Origin: Actinopolymorpha cephalotaxi
GTDB taxonomy: Bacteria; Actinomycetota; Actinomycetes; Propionibacteriales; Actinopolymorphaceae
Reading direction: 5' to 3'
NCBI RefSeq assembly: GCF_013408535.1
Contig: NZ_JACBZA010000001.1
Span: forward strand, 1,178,001 to 1,242,000
Length of the DNA stretch: 64,000 nt
Part shown: positions 26,105-34,073 of the stretch, in pieces
How the letters are laid out: each line of letters begins with the position of its first letter
How positions within the stretch are numbered: the first letter of the stretch is position 1
Translations under genes and position numbers: made by a program
Notes under the pieces: model-generated
Seen by the model: the letters and a program-made list of their open reading frames with translations, nothing else
What the model was told of the DNA's origin: nothing
Databases searched by the model: none

Positions 26105-27870
26105 GGTGTCTCCCTTTCTGCGGTGGGCTCTGCTGGGTGCTCTGCGGTGTGCTCTGCGGAGGGTGTGCCGGGGTCGAGCAGGCCGGAGAGCCGCCGTCCC
26201 GGTGCGATGACGTCGGGGTCGGTGCGTACGTCCACCACGCAGGGCCGGCCGCAGCCCAGGGCCTCGGTCAGCACGGCCTCGATGCGCGCGGGGTCGTCGA
26301 GGACGAACCCCGCAGCACCCAGGCCGCGGGCCCAGGTGGCCAGGTCGAGCCGGCCGATGTCCACGCCGGCGAGTCGCCCGTGCGAGGTCGCCTGGTGCAT
26401 GGCGATGGTGCCGTACATGCCGTTCTGGAACGCCAGGACGACGATCGGCGCGGCGTACCGCACCGCGGTCTCGATCTCCTGCCCGGTCATCAGGACGCCG
26501 CCGTCCCCGACCAGCGCGACGACGGTGTTCCGCGGGCGGTGCAGCTTGGCCGCGACGGCGGCTGGTACGGCGTACCCCATGGCGCCGTTGCAGGGTGCCA
26601 GCAGCCGGTGGGAGGTGCGGAACCCCCAGTGCCGGTGGAGGAACGCGGAGAAGTTGCCGGCGTCGTTGGTGAGGATCACGTCGTCCGGGGCGAGCCGCCG
26701 CAGCGCGGTGACCACGTCGGTGGGGTGCACGGTGCCGGGCCGGGTGGCCTCGCCGGTCGGCCGGGCGTACCGGACGGCGGCGGCGTGGTGGTGTTCCCAC
26801 ACCGTGGCCCGTGGGCCGGTCGGGGTCGGGTCCGGGTCGGTGGCGTTTCGGACGAGGGCGTTGCGGTCGGTGGCGCTGCGGACGAGGGCGGACAGGACGT
26901 CGTGCGGGTCCGCTTCCAGGACGGTGGTGAGGCCCGGGTGCCTCGGCCTGGGCAGGCCGGTGCCGACCAGGACCAGGTGCTGGTGGGGCAGTGGGTAGCG
27001 GTGGTCCTGCGCGGTGATCGCGTCCAGCCGGGTGCCCAGGACCACCACCAGGTCGGCGTCCTCCAGCGCCAGGCGGACGTCCTCGGGTACGCCGAGGCCG
27101 AGGTGACCGAGGAAGTGCGGGTGGTCCTCGTCGAAGCAGTCCTGCCGACGGAACGCCGAGTAGACCCCGAAGCCGGCGACCTCGCAGGCGGCTCGCAGGG
27201 TCTCCCGGCCCACCCGGTCGCCGGGCCCGCAGATCGCCACCGGCCGGTGCGCCGACGCCAGCAGGTCCGCGAGGTGGGCGGCGGCCCGGCCGGCCGACTC
27301 GTCGGTGCGGCCGGCTGCCTCGTCACGCCGGTCGGGTCCGGTCGAGAGCGGCACCGCGCCGTCGTACGCCGCTGTCCAGAAGTCCGCGGGCACCGCGAGT
27401 GCCACCGGTCCGGGCCGCGGTCCGGTCGCCGCGCGGTGTGCCTCGGCCAGCAGGGAGGGCACCTCCTCGGCGGTACGTGCCTCCTGCGCCCATCCGGTGA
27501 GCGGGGCGTACATCGCGGCGAGGTCGACTTCCTGGAACGACTCCCGGCCCCGCGCCCCGGACTCCACCTGGCCGAGGATCGCGATCAGCGGCGTCTGGTC
27601 CTGCCGTGCGGTGTGTACGCCGATGGCGAGGTTGGCCGCACCGGGGCCGCGGCTGGCCAGTGCGAGCGCCGGCCGGCCGGTCAGCTTGGCCTCCGCCTCC
27701 GCCATGAAGGCCGCACCGGCCTCGTGCCGGGTGGAGACCAGGCGGACACCGGGCTCGGCCTCCCAGGCGTCGAGCAGGGGGAGGAAGGACTCGCCCGGAA
27801 CCGTGTAGGCGGTCCGGACACCGGCCTCGACAAGCTGCCGAACGGCCGTACCGGCGACGGTCTGGGCCAC
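26101..27870 (-). CDS. Thiamine-pyrophosphate-dependent enzyme (acetolactate synthase/decarboxylase family)
   Basis: 589 aa from GTG 27870, which has a strong AGGAGGGAGGA site. The N-terminal PYR domain has AYTVPGESFLPLLDAW with the cofactor-activating Glu; the middle domain is degenerate; the C-terminal PP domain has ALVGDGGVLMTGQEIETAV ... FQN, the GDG-x(n)-N thiamine-diphosphate site. Related enzymes decarboxylate or ligate 2-keto acids (acetolactate synthase, benzoylformate decarboxylase, glyoxylate carboligase). No regulatory subunit lies nearby. First gene of a two-gene operon with the dehydratase. A 30-base in-frame repeat (about 26833-26892) expands a linker between the middle and PP domains. 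Confidence 0.87.
   Translation of the reverse strand: MAQTVAGTAVRQLVEAGVRTAYTVPGESFLPLLDAWEAEPGVRLVSTRHEAGAAFMAEAEAKLTGRPALALASRGPGAANLAIGVHTARQDQTPLIAILGQVESGARGRESFQEVDLAAMYAPLTGWAQEARTAEEVPSLLAEAHRAATGPRPGPVALAVPADFWTAAYDGAVPLSTGPDRRDEAAGRTDESAGRAAAHLADLLASAHRPVAICGPGDRVGRETLRAACEVAGFGVYSAFRRQDCFDEDHPHFLGHLGLGVPEDVRLALEDADLVVVLGTRLDAITAQDHRYPLPHQHLVLVGTGLPRPRHPGLTTVLEADPHDVLSALVRSATDRNALVRNATDPDPTPTGPRATVWEHHHAAAVRYARPTGEATRPGTVHPTDVVTALRRLAPDDVILTNDAGNFSAFLHRHWGFRTSHRLLAPCNGAMGYAVPAAVAAKLHRPRNTVVALVGDGGVLMTGQEIETAVRYAAPIVVLAFQNGMYGTIAMHQATSHGRLAGVDIGRLDLATWARGLGAAGFVLDDPARIEAVLTEALGCGRPCVVDVRTDPDVIAPGRRLSGLLDPGTPSAEHTAEHPAEPTAERETP
26833..26892 (-). repeat. 30-bp in-frame tandem repeat in the TPP enzyme gene
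   Basis: GGTCGGTGGCG and GGACGAGGGCG recur with a 30-base period (first at about 26835, again at about 26865), encoding ALVRSATDRN then ALVRNATDPD. The repeat lies in an interdomain linker and keeps frame. Confidence 0.8.
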
Positions 27871-28052
27871 GGGCTCCTCCCTCCTGCGCCTTTCGGCACG
27901 GAGTCCCGTCATATCAGCCGTCACCCACGACACTCGGGTGGCGACCGGTTTCTGTCCACAGTCGGTACGCCGGCGGCCTTGTCCACAGCCCACCTCTCCG
28001 CCCCGAAACCAGCCCGCCCACCCGGCCACAGTGGTCGCGGAGGTGAGCACCG

Positions 28053-28412
28053 ATGCGAGTGAAAGACCTGGTCGGACGCCACGGCGAGGAGCTGGCGGTC
28101 CGGCATCTGCAAGCCGCCGGGTTCGTCGTCCTGGTCCGCAACTGGCGCTGCGACATCGGCGAGATCGACATCGTCGCGCGTGACGAGCAGACCCTGGTCG
28201 TGTGTGAGGTCAAGACCAGATCGGGCGTGATGTTCGGGACCCCGCTGGAGGCGGTGACGGCGGAGAAGGCCGCGCGGCTGCGCCGGCTCGCCGCGCGATT
28301 CCTCGCCGACCACGACCTTCGGCCGCGCGCGGTCCGCATCGACGTGGTCGGTGTGCTGCGCCGAGGGTCCGCACCCGCGCAGATCGAGCACGTACGGGGG
28401 ATCGACGGATGA
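28053..28412 (+). CDS. yraN: YraN/UPF0102 family endonuclease-like protein
   Basis: 119 aa, the normal family length. ATG 28053 follows CGGAGG. The restriction-endonuclease-like core is clear: GRHGEELAVRHLQAAGF, RNWRCDIGEIDIVARDEQTLVVCEVKTRSG (G-E-I-D ... E-V-K-T motif) and RIDVVGV. Its role is unsettled, although the neighbours comM and dprA suggest DNA processing or uptake. It overlaps comM by 4 bases. The 182-base divergent gap before it must hold its promoter and that of the TPP operon. Confidence 0.93.
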   Translation: MRVKDLVGRHGEELAVRHLQAAGFVVLVRNWRCDIGEIDIVARDEQTLVVCEVKTRSGVMFGTPLEAVTAEKAARLRRLAARFLADHDLRPRAVRIDVVGVLRRGSAPAQIEHVRGIDG

Positions 28413-30064
28413 CGCTCGCCCGAGCCCGATCGGTGTCCCTGTCCGGGGTCGAGGGCCACGTCGTCGACGTGGAGGCCCACATCGGCAACGGCCTGCCCGG
28501 GTTCAGCTTGGTGGGCCTGCCCGACGCCGCGCTGGCCGAGGCGCGGTCGCGGGTGCGCGCCGCCGTCGCCAACTCCGGGCAGGGCTGGCCGCAGCGCAAG
28601 CTCACGGTGGCGCTGTCGCCGGCCACGTTGCCCAAGGCCGGGGCCCATTTCGACCTGGCCATCGCGATGGCGGTGCTGGGTGCTGCCCAGGCAGTTCCGC
28701 AGGATCGGCTCGACGACGTGGTGCTGCTCGGTGAGCTCGGGCTCGACGGCCGCCTCAAACCCATCCGGGGCACCCTGCCCTCCGTGCTGGCCGCGGCCAC
28801 GGCGGGCCGGACGCGGTTCGTCGTTCCCGAACCCAACGTCGACGAGGCCAGGCTGGTGGCCGAGGTGGAGGTCTTCGGTGTGCGGTCACTGCGGCAGGCG
28901 CTGGCTTTGCTGTGCGGGGACGAGCTGCCCGACGAGCCGCCCTATCCGGTCGAGGACGATCCCGCGGGCGCCGAGCACAGTGTGCTGCCACGTTCGGACC
29001 GGCTGGCCGGCCTCGACCTCGGCGAGGTGCTCGGGCAGGCCGGCGCCCGGAAAGCGGTCGAGGTGGCCGCCGCCGGTGGACACCATCTCGCGATGTCCGG
29101 CCCGCCCGGCGCCGGCAAGACGATGCTGGCCGAGCGGATGCCCGCGTTGCTCCCCGACCTCGACCAGCGGGAGGCGCTGGAGGTGACCGCCATCCACTCC
29201 GTGGCCGGACTGTTGCCCTCACACGCTCCACTGGTGATGCGGCCGCCGTTCTGCGATCCCCACCACTCCGCCTCACTGCCGGCGATCGTCGGTGGAGGTG
29301 CCCGGATGGCCCGGCCCGGCGCGGTGTCGCTGGCACACCGGGGCATCCTGTTCCTGGACGAGGCTCCCGAGTTCAGGCCCACGGTGCTCGACGCGCTCCG
29401 CCAGCCGCTCGAGCACGGCGAGGTGGTCATCGCACGTGCGGCCGGGACGGCCAGGTTCCCGGCCCGCTTCCAGCTGGTGATCGCCTCCAACCCGTGCCCG
29501 TGCGGCCGCGCCTACGGCAAGGGCCTCTACTGCACCTGCACCCCGCAGGCCAGGAGCCGCTACCAGCATCGGCTGTCCGGCCCGATCAAGGACCGGATCG
29601 ACATCATGCAGCTCGTCGAGCCGGTCGCCCGGGCGGAGATGGTCGCCGACCAGAGCCTGGTCGAGCCCAGTGCCGTCGTCGCGGAGCGGGTGCGGGCGGC
29701 CCGGCAGCGCCAGGCCGACCGCTACGCGCACGACCCGTGGACGCTGAACGCCCATGTGCCCGGTTACGAGCTGCGGCGGCGCTGGCCACCCGAGCCGGAC
29801 GCGTTGCCGGCGGTGGAGAGTCAGCTCAGCTCCGGTTGGATCACCGCCCGCGGTGCCGACCGCGTACTCCGCCTGGCCTGGACACTCGCCGACCTGGCCG
29901 GACGCGACCGCCCCGGACGCCAGGACGTGTTCACGGCGCTGACCCTTCGGCTGGGCAGGGAGCCCTTCCGCCGGGACGCCGGACGCCGTCGCGGAGCATC
30001 ACCCGCCGCACCGGCGCCGCCCGCGGTGGCGGGGGAGCCCACGACGAGACGATGGAGCCGGTGA
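28409..30064 (+). CDS. comM: YifB/ComM family Mg-chelatase-like AAA+ ATPase
   Basis: 551 aa, slightly longer than the 500-515 norm. The N-terminal Lon-like/ChlI-N domain reads VEAHIGNGLPGFSLVGLPDAAL and VALSPATLPKAG. Walker A is SGPPGAGKTMLAERMP (about residue 230), followed by PFCDPHHSASLPAIVGGG, and Walker B SLAHRGILFLDEAPEF. The zinc-like Cys set NPCPCGRAYGKGLYCTCTP and the C-terminal SGPIKDRIDI are typical of ComM. In other bacteria ComM is a hexameric helicase that extends branch migration during natural transformation. Linked to yraN upstream and dprA downstream, with overlap or 1-base spacing. Confidence 0.95.
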   Translation: MTLARARSVSLSGVEGHVVDVEAHIGNGLPGFSLVGLPDAALAEARSRVRAAVANSGQGWPQRKLTVALSPATLPKAGAHFDLAIAMAVLGAAQAVPQDRLDDVVLLGELGLDGRLKPIRGTLPSVLAAATAGRTRFVVPEPNVDEARLVAEVEVFGVRSLRQALALLCGDELPDEPPYPVEDDPAGAEHSVLPRSDRLAGLDLGEVLGQAGARKAVEVAAAGGHHLAMSGPPGAGKTMLAERMPALLPDLDQREALEVTAIHSVAGLLPSHAPLVMRPPFCDPHHSASLPAIVGGGARMARPGAVSLAHRGILFLDEAPEFRPTVLDALRQPLEHGEVVIARAAGTARFPARFQLVIASNPCPCGRAYGKGLYCTCTPQARSRYQHRLSGPIKDRIDIMQLVEPVARAEMVADQSLVEPSAVVAERVRAARQRQADRYAHDPWTLNAHVPGYELRRRWPPEPDALPAVESQLSSGWITARGADRVLRLAWTLADLAGRDRPGRQDVFTALTLRLGREPFRRDAGRRRGASPAAPAPPAVAGEPTTRRWSR

Positions 30065-30065
30065 C

Positions 30066-31379
30066 ATGACCCATCCCACTGGTGAAGCGGCCGGTCAACG
30101 GGGTCTGGACGGCACAGGTGAGTTCGGCACAGGTCCAGCTACTCCGGGCACCCCGAACTCCGCGAGTTCTCCGGATCTGGGCGCGGCCGGCTATTCGGCA
30201 CGAGAAGGTGGCGCCGGGGTCTCCCCGGCCGAACGCCGGGCCCGGGCCGCTCTGACCCGCCTCGGCGAACCCGGTGACCTGACCCTGGCTCGCTTCGTCG
30301 CCGAGCAGGGCGCCGAGGCCGCCTACGACGCCATCCGTACGAGCCGGTTCCCGGGCCGCAGGCTCGGCGACTACCAGTCCCGGCTCGCCTCCTTCGACCC
30401 CGATCGCGATCTGGAGACCGCCGCCGCCGTCGGCGCCCGGCTGGTCTGTCCCGGCGACGCCGAGTGGCCGCCGTCGCTCGGCGTTCTGGACGTGGCCGGC
30501 ACCATCGACGGGCGAGGCGGTCCGCCGCTGGCGCTGTGGGTGCGCGGCCGGGCGGACCTGCGGGCCGTGACCGCACGGTCCTGCGCGTTCGTGGGAGCCC
30601 GGGCGGCCACCGAGTACGGCCTGTACGTCGCGGCGGAGCTTGCTTCCGGCGCTGCCGACCACGACGTCACGATCGTGTCTGGCGGGGCGTTCGGGATCGA
30701 CGCGGCCGCCCACCGCGGCGCGCTCGCCGCCGGTGGCTGCACGGTCGCCGTGCTGGCGTCCGGCGTCGACGTTCCCTATCCCAGGGCGCACGAACAGCTC
30801 ATCGGCTGGATCGCCGACGCCGGACTGGTGATCAGTGAGGTGCCACCCGGGTCGACTCCACGTCGTCCCCGGTTCCTCATCCGCAACCGCCTGATCGCGG
30901 CACTGACCCTCGGCACGGTCGTGGTGGAGGCGGCGCTGCGCAGTGGGGCACTCAACACCGCGAGCTGGGCCGAGCGGTGCCATCGGGACGTGATGGGCGT
31001 GCCGGGCCCGGTCACCTCGGTGGCGTCTGCCGGAGTGCACCGGCTGGTCCGCGAGGGCGGTGCCGTCCTGGTCACCGATGCCGAGGAGGTGGTGGAGCAG
31101 ATCGGGCGGCTGGGCGTGGACCTCGCCCCACCGAAGACCGGGATCAGCCGATCGCGGGACGGACTCGACCCACGGGCACGCCAGGTCCTGGAGGCGGTAC
31201 CGGTACTGCGGGCAGGAGGTGTGGCGTCCATCGCCCGGTCAGCGGGGGTGGCCGCCGACGAGGTGCTCGCGGCTCTCGGGGAGCTGTTCCTGCTCGGGTT
31301 CGTCGAACGCCAGGGAACCGGCTGGCGGCTGTCGGCCAGGGAGCGAGACACCCGTCGGCACCAGTCGAGTGGGCCCTGA
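30066..31379 (+). CDS. dprA: DNA processing protein DprA
   Basis: 437 aa with a non-conserved N-terminal extension of about 60 residues, so an internal start is possible. The Rossmann domain is complete: CAFVGARAATEYGLYVA, VSGGAFGIDAAAHRGALAAGG, TVAVLASGVDVPYPRAHEQL, SEVPPGSTPRRPRFLIRNRL and VVVEAALRSGALNTASWAE. A winged-helix end (VASIARSAGVAADEVLAALGEL) follows. DprA loads RecA on incoming single-stranded DNA. The Walker-like SGGAFGID is intact. It lies 1 base after comM and forms a yraN-comM-dprA competence-type unit. Confidence 0.95.
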   Translation: MTHPTGEAAGQRGLDGTGEFGTGPATPGTPNSASSPDLGAAGYSAREGGAGVSPAERRARAALTRLGEPGDLTLARFVAEQGAEAAYDAIRTSRFPGRRLGDYQSRLASFDPDRDLETAAAVGARLVCPGDAEWPPSLGVLDVAGTIDGRGGPPLALWVRGRADLRAVTARSCAFVGARAATEYGLYVAAELASGAADHDVTIVSGGAFGIDAAAHRGALAAGGCTVAVLASGVDVPYPRAHEQLIGWIADAGLVISEVPPGSTPRRPRFLIRNRLIAALTLGTVVVEAALRSGALNTASWAERCHRDVMGVPGPVTSVASAGVHRLVREGGAVLVTDAEEVVEQIGRLGVDLAPPKTGISRSRDGLDPRARQVLEAVPVLRAGGVASIARSAGVAADEVLAALGELFLLGFVERQGTGWRLSARERDTRRHQSSGP

Positions 31380-31477
31380 CATCGGGGACCACGCGCGGAT
31401 GAGCCGATCGTCCCCGGCTGTCACTCCAGGATCCCCGCCGGCCCGACCGCTGATCCGAGTTCGCGACTCGGCGGGTT

Positions 31478-31570
31478 GCTCAGCTGGGGCCACCTGCTCG
31501 GCCGGCCGCTCAGCTGGGCCCCCTGCTTGGCCGGTCGCTCAACCGCTCACGCCTGCTCGGCCGGTCGTTC
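31478..31570 (+). repeat. Degenerate ~30-bp direct repeats between dprA and xerC
   Basis: CTGCTCGGCCGGCCGCTC (31494-31511), CTGCTTGGCCGGTCGCTC (31523-31540) and CTGCTCGGCCGGTCGTTC (31553-31570) recur at 29 and 30 bases. GCTCAGCTGGG precedes the first two. The whole 215-base gap 31380-31594 holds no gene. Confidence 0.7.
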
Positions 31571-31594
31571 ACCCGAGAAGACCTCGGATGCGGC

Positions 31595-32731
31595 ATGGTC
31601 GTAGACGTGAACGCCGAACGCAGTCCCGGTCGGTCCGGGCCCGACTGGGCCGAGTCCACACTCGCCGCCTTCGCCCGCCACCTCCAGTCCGAGCGCGACC
31701 TGTCCGAGCACTCGGTTCGCGCGTACCTCGGCGACATCCGGAGTCTGCTCGACCACGTGCAGTCGATTCGGGGCGACACCGACGACGCGGACCTGGACGG
31801 CGGCGAGTCCGCGGGTGCCACTGCCGAGGACGAAGCCGGTGGCGTGCACGACGGAGCTGCCAGTGACGACGCCGAAGCCGAGCCCGGCCCGCTCGGCCAG
31901 CCCGGCCCGGCCGGCGTGCTCGGCCCGGCCCACCGGCTCGGCCCGGCCGCTCGGCCCGGACCGCTCGGGCTGATCGACATTCACCTGCTGCGGGACTGGC
32001 TGGCCGGGATCCAGGCAGGCGGGCGGGCTCGAACCACCCTCGCCCGCCGCGCGGCGGCGGCCAGGACCTTCACCGCCTGGGCGCACCGGACCGGACTCCT
32101 GGCCGAGGACCCCGGGCTGCTGCTCGGCTCGCCCAAACCGCACCGCACGCTGCCCGGTGTGCTCCGCCAGGAAGAGGCCGGCCAACTGCTGCGGGTCGCC
32201 GCCGTCGCCAGTGACGACGGGTCACCCGTCGGATGCCGCGACCGCGCAGTCCTCGAAGTCCTCTACGCGACGGGTGTACGCGTCGGCGAACTCGTCGCCC
32301 TGGACGTGGACGACATCGACCAGGGCCGCAGGTTGGTGCGAGTGCTCGGTAAGGGACGCAAGGAGCGTTCGGTGCCGTTCGGGGTCCCGGCGGCAGAGGC
32401 GCTGAACGACTACCTGCGAACTGCCCGAGGTGAACTGCGCACCGAAAGAAGCGGTCCCGCGCTGTTCCTCGGGGTGCGTGGTGGCCGGCTCGACCAGCGC
32501 GCGGTCCGCAGGCTGGTGCACGCCCGGCTCGGCGACGTCCCCGACGCACCCGACCTCGCGCCACACGGCCTGCGCCACTCCGTCGCGACCCATCTGCTCG
32601 AGGGCGGCGCCGACCTGCGCAGCGTGCAGGAGCTCCTCGGGCACGCCTCGATGGCAACAACGCAGATCTACACCCATGTCTCCGCGGAGCGGCTGCGCAA
32701 GGTGTACCAACAGGCGCATCCGCGCGCCTGA
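31595..32731 (+). CDS. xerC: Tyrosine recombinase XerC with an N-terminal-domain insertion
   Basis: 378 aa; 295-320 is usual. The catalytic domain is intact: Arg229 (ATGVRVGEL), Lys253 (LGKGRKE), His324 and Arg327 (HGLRHS), His350 (LLGHAS) and Tyr359 (TQIYTHV). The core-binding domain starts FARHLQSERDLSEHSVRAYLGDIRSLLDH and resumes at LLRDWLAGIQAGGRARTTLARRAAAAR. Between them, residues about 60-124 are an Asp/Gly/Ala then Pro/Gly-rich insertion not seen in typical XerC. XerC/XerD resolve chromosome dimers at dif. No phage genes, attachment sites or transposon ends surround it, so it is the housekeeping enzyme. The insertion is coded by GC-rich, repeat-like DNA. Confidence 0.9.
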   Translation: MVVDVNAERSPGRSGPDWAESTLAAFARHLQSERDLSEHSVRAYLGDIRSLLDHVQSIRGDTDDADLDGGESAGATAEDEAGGVHDGAASDDAEAEPGPLGQPGPAGVLGPAHRLGPAARPGPLGLIDIHLLRDWLAGIQAGGRARTTLARRAAAARTFTAWAHRTGLLAEDPGLLLGSPKPHRTLPGVLRQEEAGQLLRVAAVASDDGSPVGCRDRAVLEVLYATGVRVGELVALDVDDIDQGRRLVRVLGKGRKERSVPFGVPAAEALNDYLRTARGELRTERSGPALFLGVRGGRLDQRAVRRLVHARLGDVPDAPDLAPHGLRHSVATHLLEGGADLRSVQELLGHASMATTQIYTHVSAERLRKVYQQAHPRA

Positions 32732-32833
32732 CGCCCGAGACGTGTACCAGTCCGCGCGTACCCGGCGCTGTCGGGCAGGCGACCGAGCGTGGGACGTACG
32801 TCCGGCCTGGTGAGCGTGGCACAATCGCCGGTC

Positions 32834-34045
32834 GTGACCTGTGACGTGACGGCGATGACCGGTGAGGCGCCGACGGCGAAGTCGGATTCGGCAGGCTCGC
32901 CCGACTGGGGAGACGCCCGGGCGGCATGGGACCTCGACCCCGGCCGCGCGCATCTGAACCACGGATCCTTCGGTGCCGTCCCGCGGGTGGTTCGGTCCGC
33001 CCAGACCCGGTGGCGGGACCTGTCGGACGCGAACCCGATGAACTACTACCGCGAGGTACGCATCCCCGCCGTTCAGCACGCCCGGGGGCGCGCGGCGGCC
33101 TTCCTCGGAGCCGCACCGGACTCCCTCGGTCTGGTCGGCAACGCGACCGCGGGCGTGAGCACCGTGCTGGCGTCGTTCCCGCTGCAATCGGACGACGAGG
33201 TGGTCCTGACCGACCACAGCTATGGAGCGGTGACCCTCGCCGCCCACCGCTGGGCGCGCTCGGCGGGGGCACGGGTGGTGACTGCCCCGGTCGGCCTGCT
33301 CGCCTCCGACGAGGAGGTGACCAGCGCCGTCGTGGGTGCGTTCACCAGCCGGACACGCCTCCTGATCATCGACCACATCACCTCCCAGACCGCCCGGCTG
33401 TTCCCGGTCGCGGCCGTGGCCGCCGCTGCGAGGGAACGAGGTGTCGCGACTCTGGTCGACGGCGCGCACGTACCCGGGATGCTGCCGGTCCAGGTCGACG
33501 CGCTCGGTGCCGACTTCTGGGTGGGCAACTTCCACAAGTGGGCGTTCGCCCCCCGCGGGATCGCGGGCTTGTGGATCGCCCAGCCCTGGCGCGACCGGAT
33601 CCGTCCGCTGGTCGCGTCCTGGAGCGAGGAACAGGAGTTTCCGGCCGCGTTCGACCAGCAGGGCACCGCCGACGACTCCGCCTGGCTGGCCGTTCCCGAC
33701 GCGCTCGACTTCTACGCGGCCTGGAAGCCGCAGCGGCTGCGCGACCACAACAACGCGCTCGCGGCGTACGGGCAGCAGGTGGTGGGCGCCGCCCTCGGCA
33801 TCGCCCCGGAGGCCGGTGGAGGCGCGGCCGAGCTGTCCATGCGGATCATTCCGTTGCCGGCGGGGGTGGCCGCCGACCAAGAGGGCGCGCACGCACTGTC
33901 CGCCCGCATCGCGCAGGACCTGCGCATCGAGGTGGCCGTCACCTGCTGGCGTGACCGTGGGTTCGTGCGGGTTTCCGCCCAGGCGTACAACGCGGCCGAG
34001 GAGTATGAGCGGCTCGCGACCGGCCTCGCCCGGATCCTGGGCTGA
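32834..34045 (+). CDS. Class-V aminotransferase-like PLP enzyme (isopenicillin N epimerase type)
   Basis: 403 aa if begun at GTG 32834; ATG 32855 is also possible. A CACAAT box at 32820-32825 lies 8 bases before 32834, suggesting a leaderless mRNA. The fold I signatures are HLNHGSFGAVPRVV at the start, GNATAGVSTVLASF, VDGAHVPGMLPV (PLP-nitrogen Asp) and FWVGNFHKWAFAPRG with the Schiff-base Lys. Relatives include isopenicillin N epimerase and cysteine desulfurase-like enzymes, with unknown substrate here. No beta-lactam genes are nearby. It converges with the M23 peptidase gene. Confidence 0.88.
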   Translation: MTCDVTAMTGEAPTAKSDSAGSPDWGDARAAWDLDPGRAHLNHGSFGAVPRVVRSAQTRWRDLSDANPMNYYREVRIPAVQHARGRAAAFLGAAPDSLGLVGNATAGVSTVLASFPLQSDDEVVLTDHSYGAVTLAAHRWARSAGARVVTAPVGLLASDEEVTSAVVGAFTSRTRLLIIDHITSQTARLFPVAAVAAAARERGVATLVDGAHVPGMLPVQVDALGADFWVGNFHKWAFAPRGIAGLWIAQPWRDRIRPLVASWSEEQEFPAAFDQQGTADDSAWLAVPDALDFYAAWKPQRLRDHNNALAAYGQQVVGAALGIAPEAGGGAAELSMRIIPLPAGVAADQEGAHALSARIAQDLRIEVAVTCWRDRGFVRVSAQAYNAAEEYERLATGLARILG

Positions 34046-34060
34046 GCACCCGCCGGACTT

Positions 34061-34073
34061 CGCCTGTCAGGCG
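34061..34073. terminator. Small palindrome between convergent stops
   Basis: CGCCTG (34061-34066) and CAGGCG (34068-34073) form a short dyad over the stop codon of the M23 gene, 16 bases after the class-V gene stop. Only about 5 bp could pair in RNA, so it is a weak candidate bidirectional terminator. Confidence 0.25.

Noticed and set aside
31478-31570. CRISPR array
   Set aside because: Units are degenerate, have no constant spacer design and no cas genes are present; only a simple repeat remains.
31595-32731. Phage or integron integrase
   Set aside because: The protein keeps XerC-type ends and housekeeping neighbours, and no attachment site or cargo is seen.
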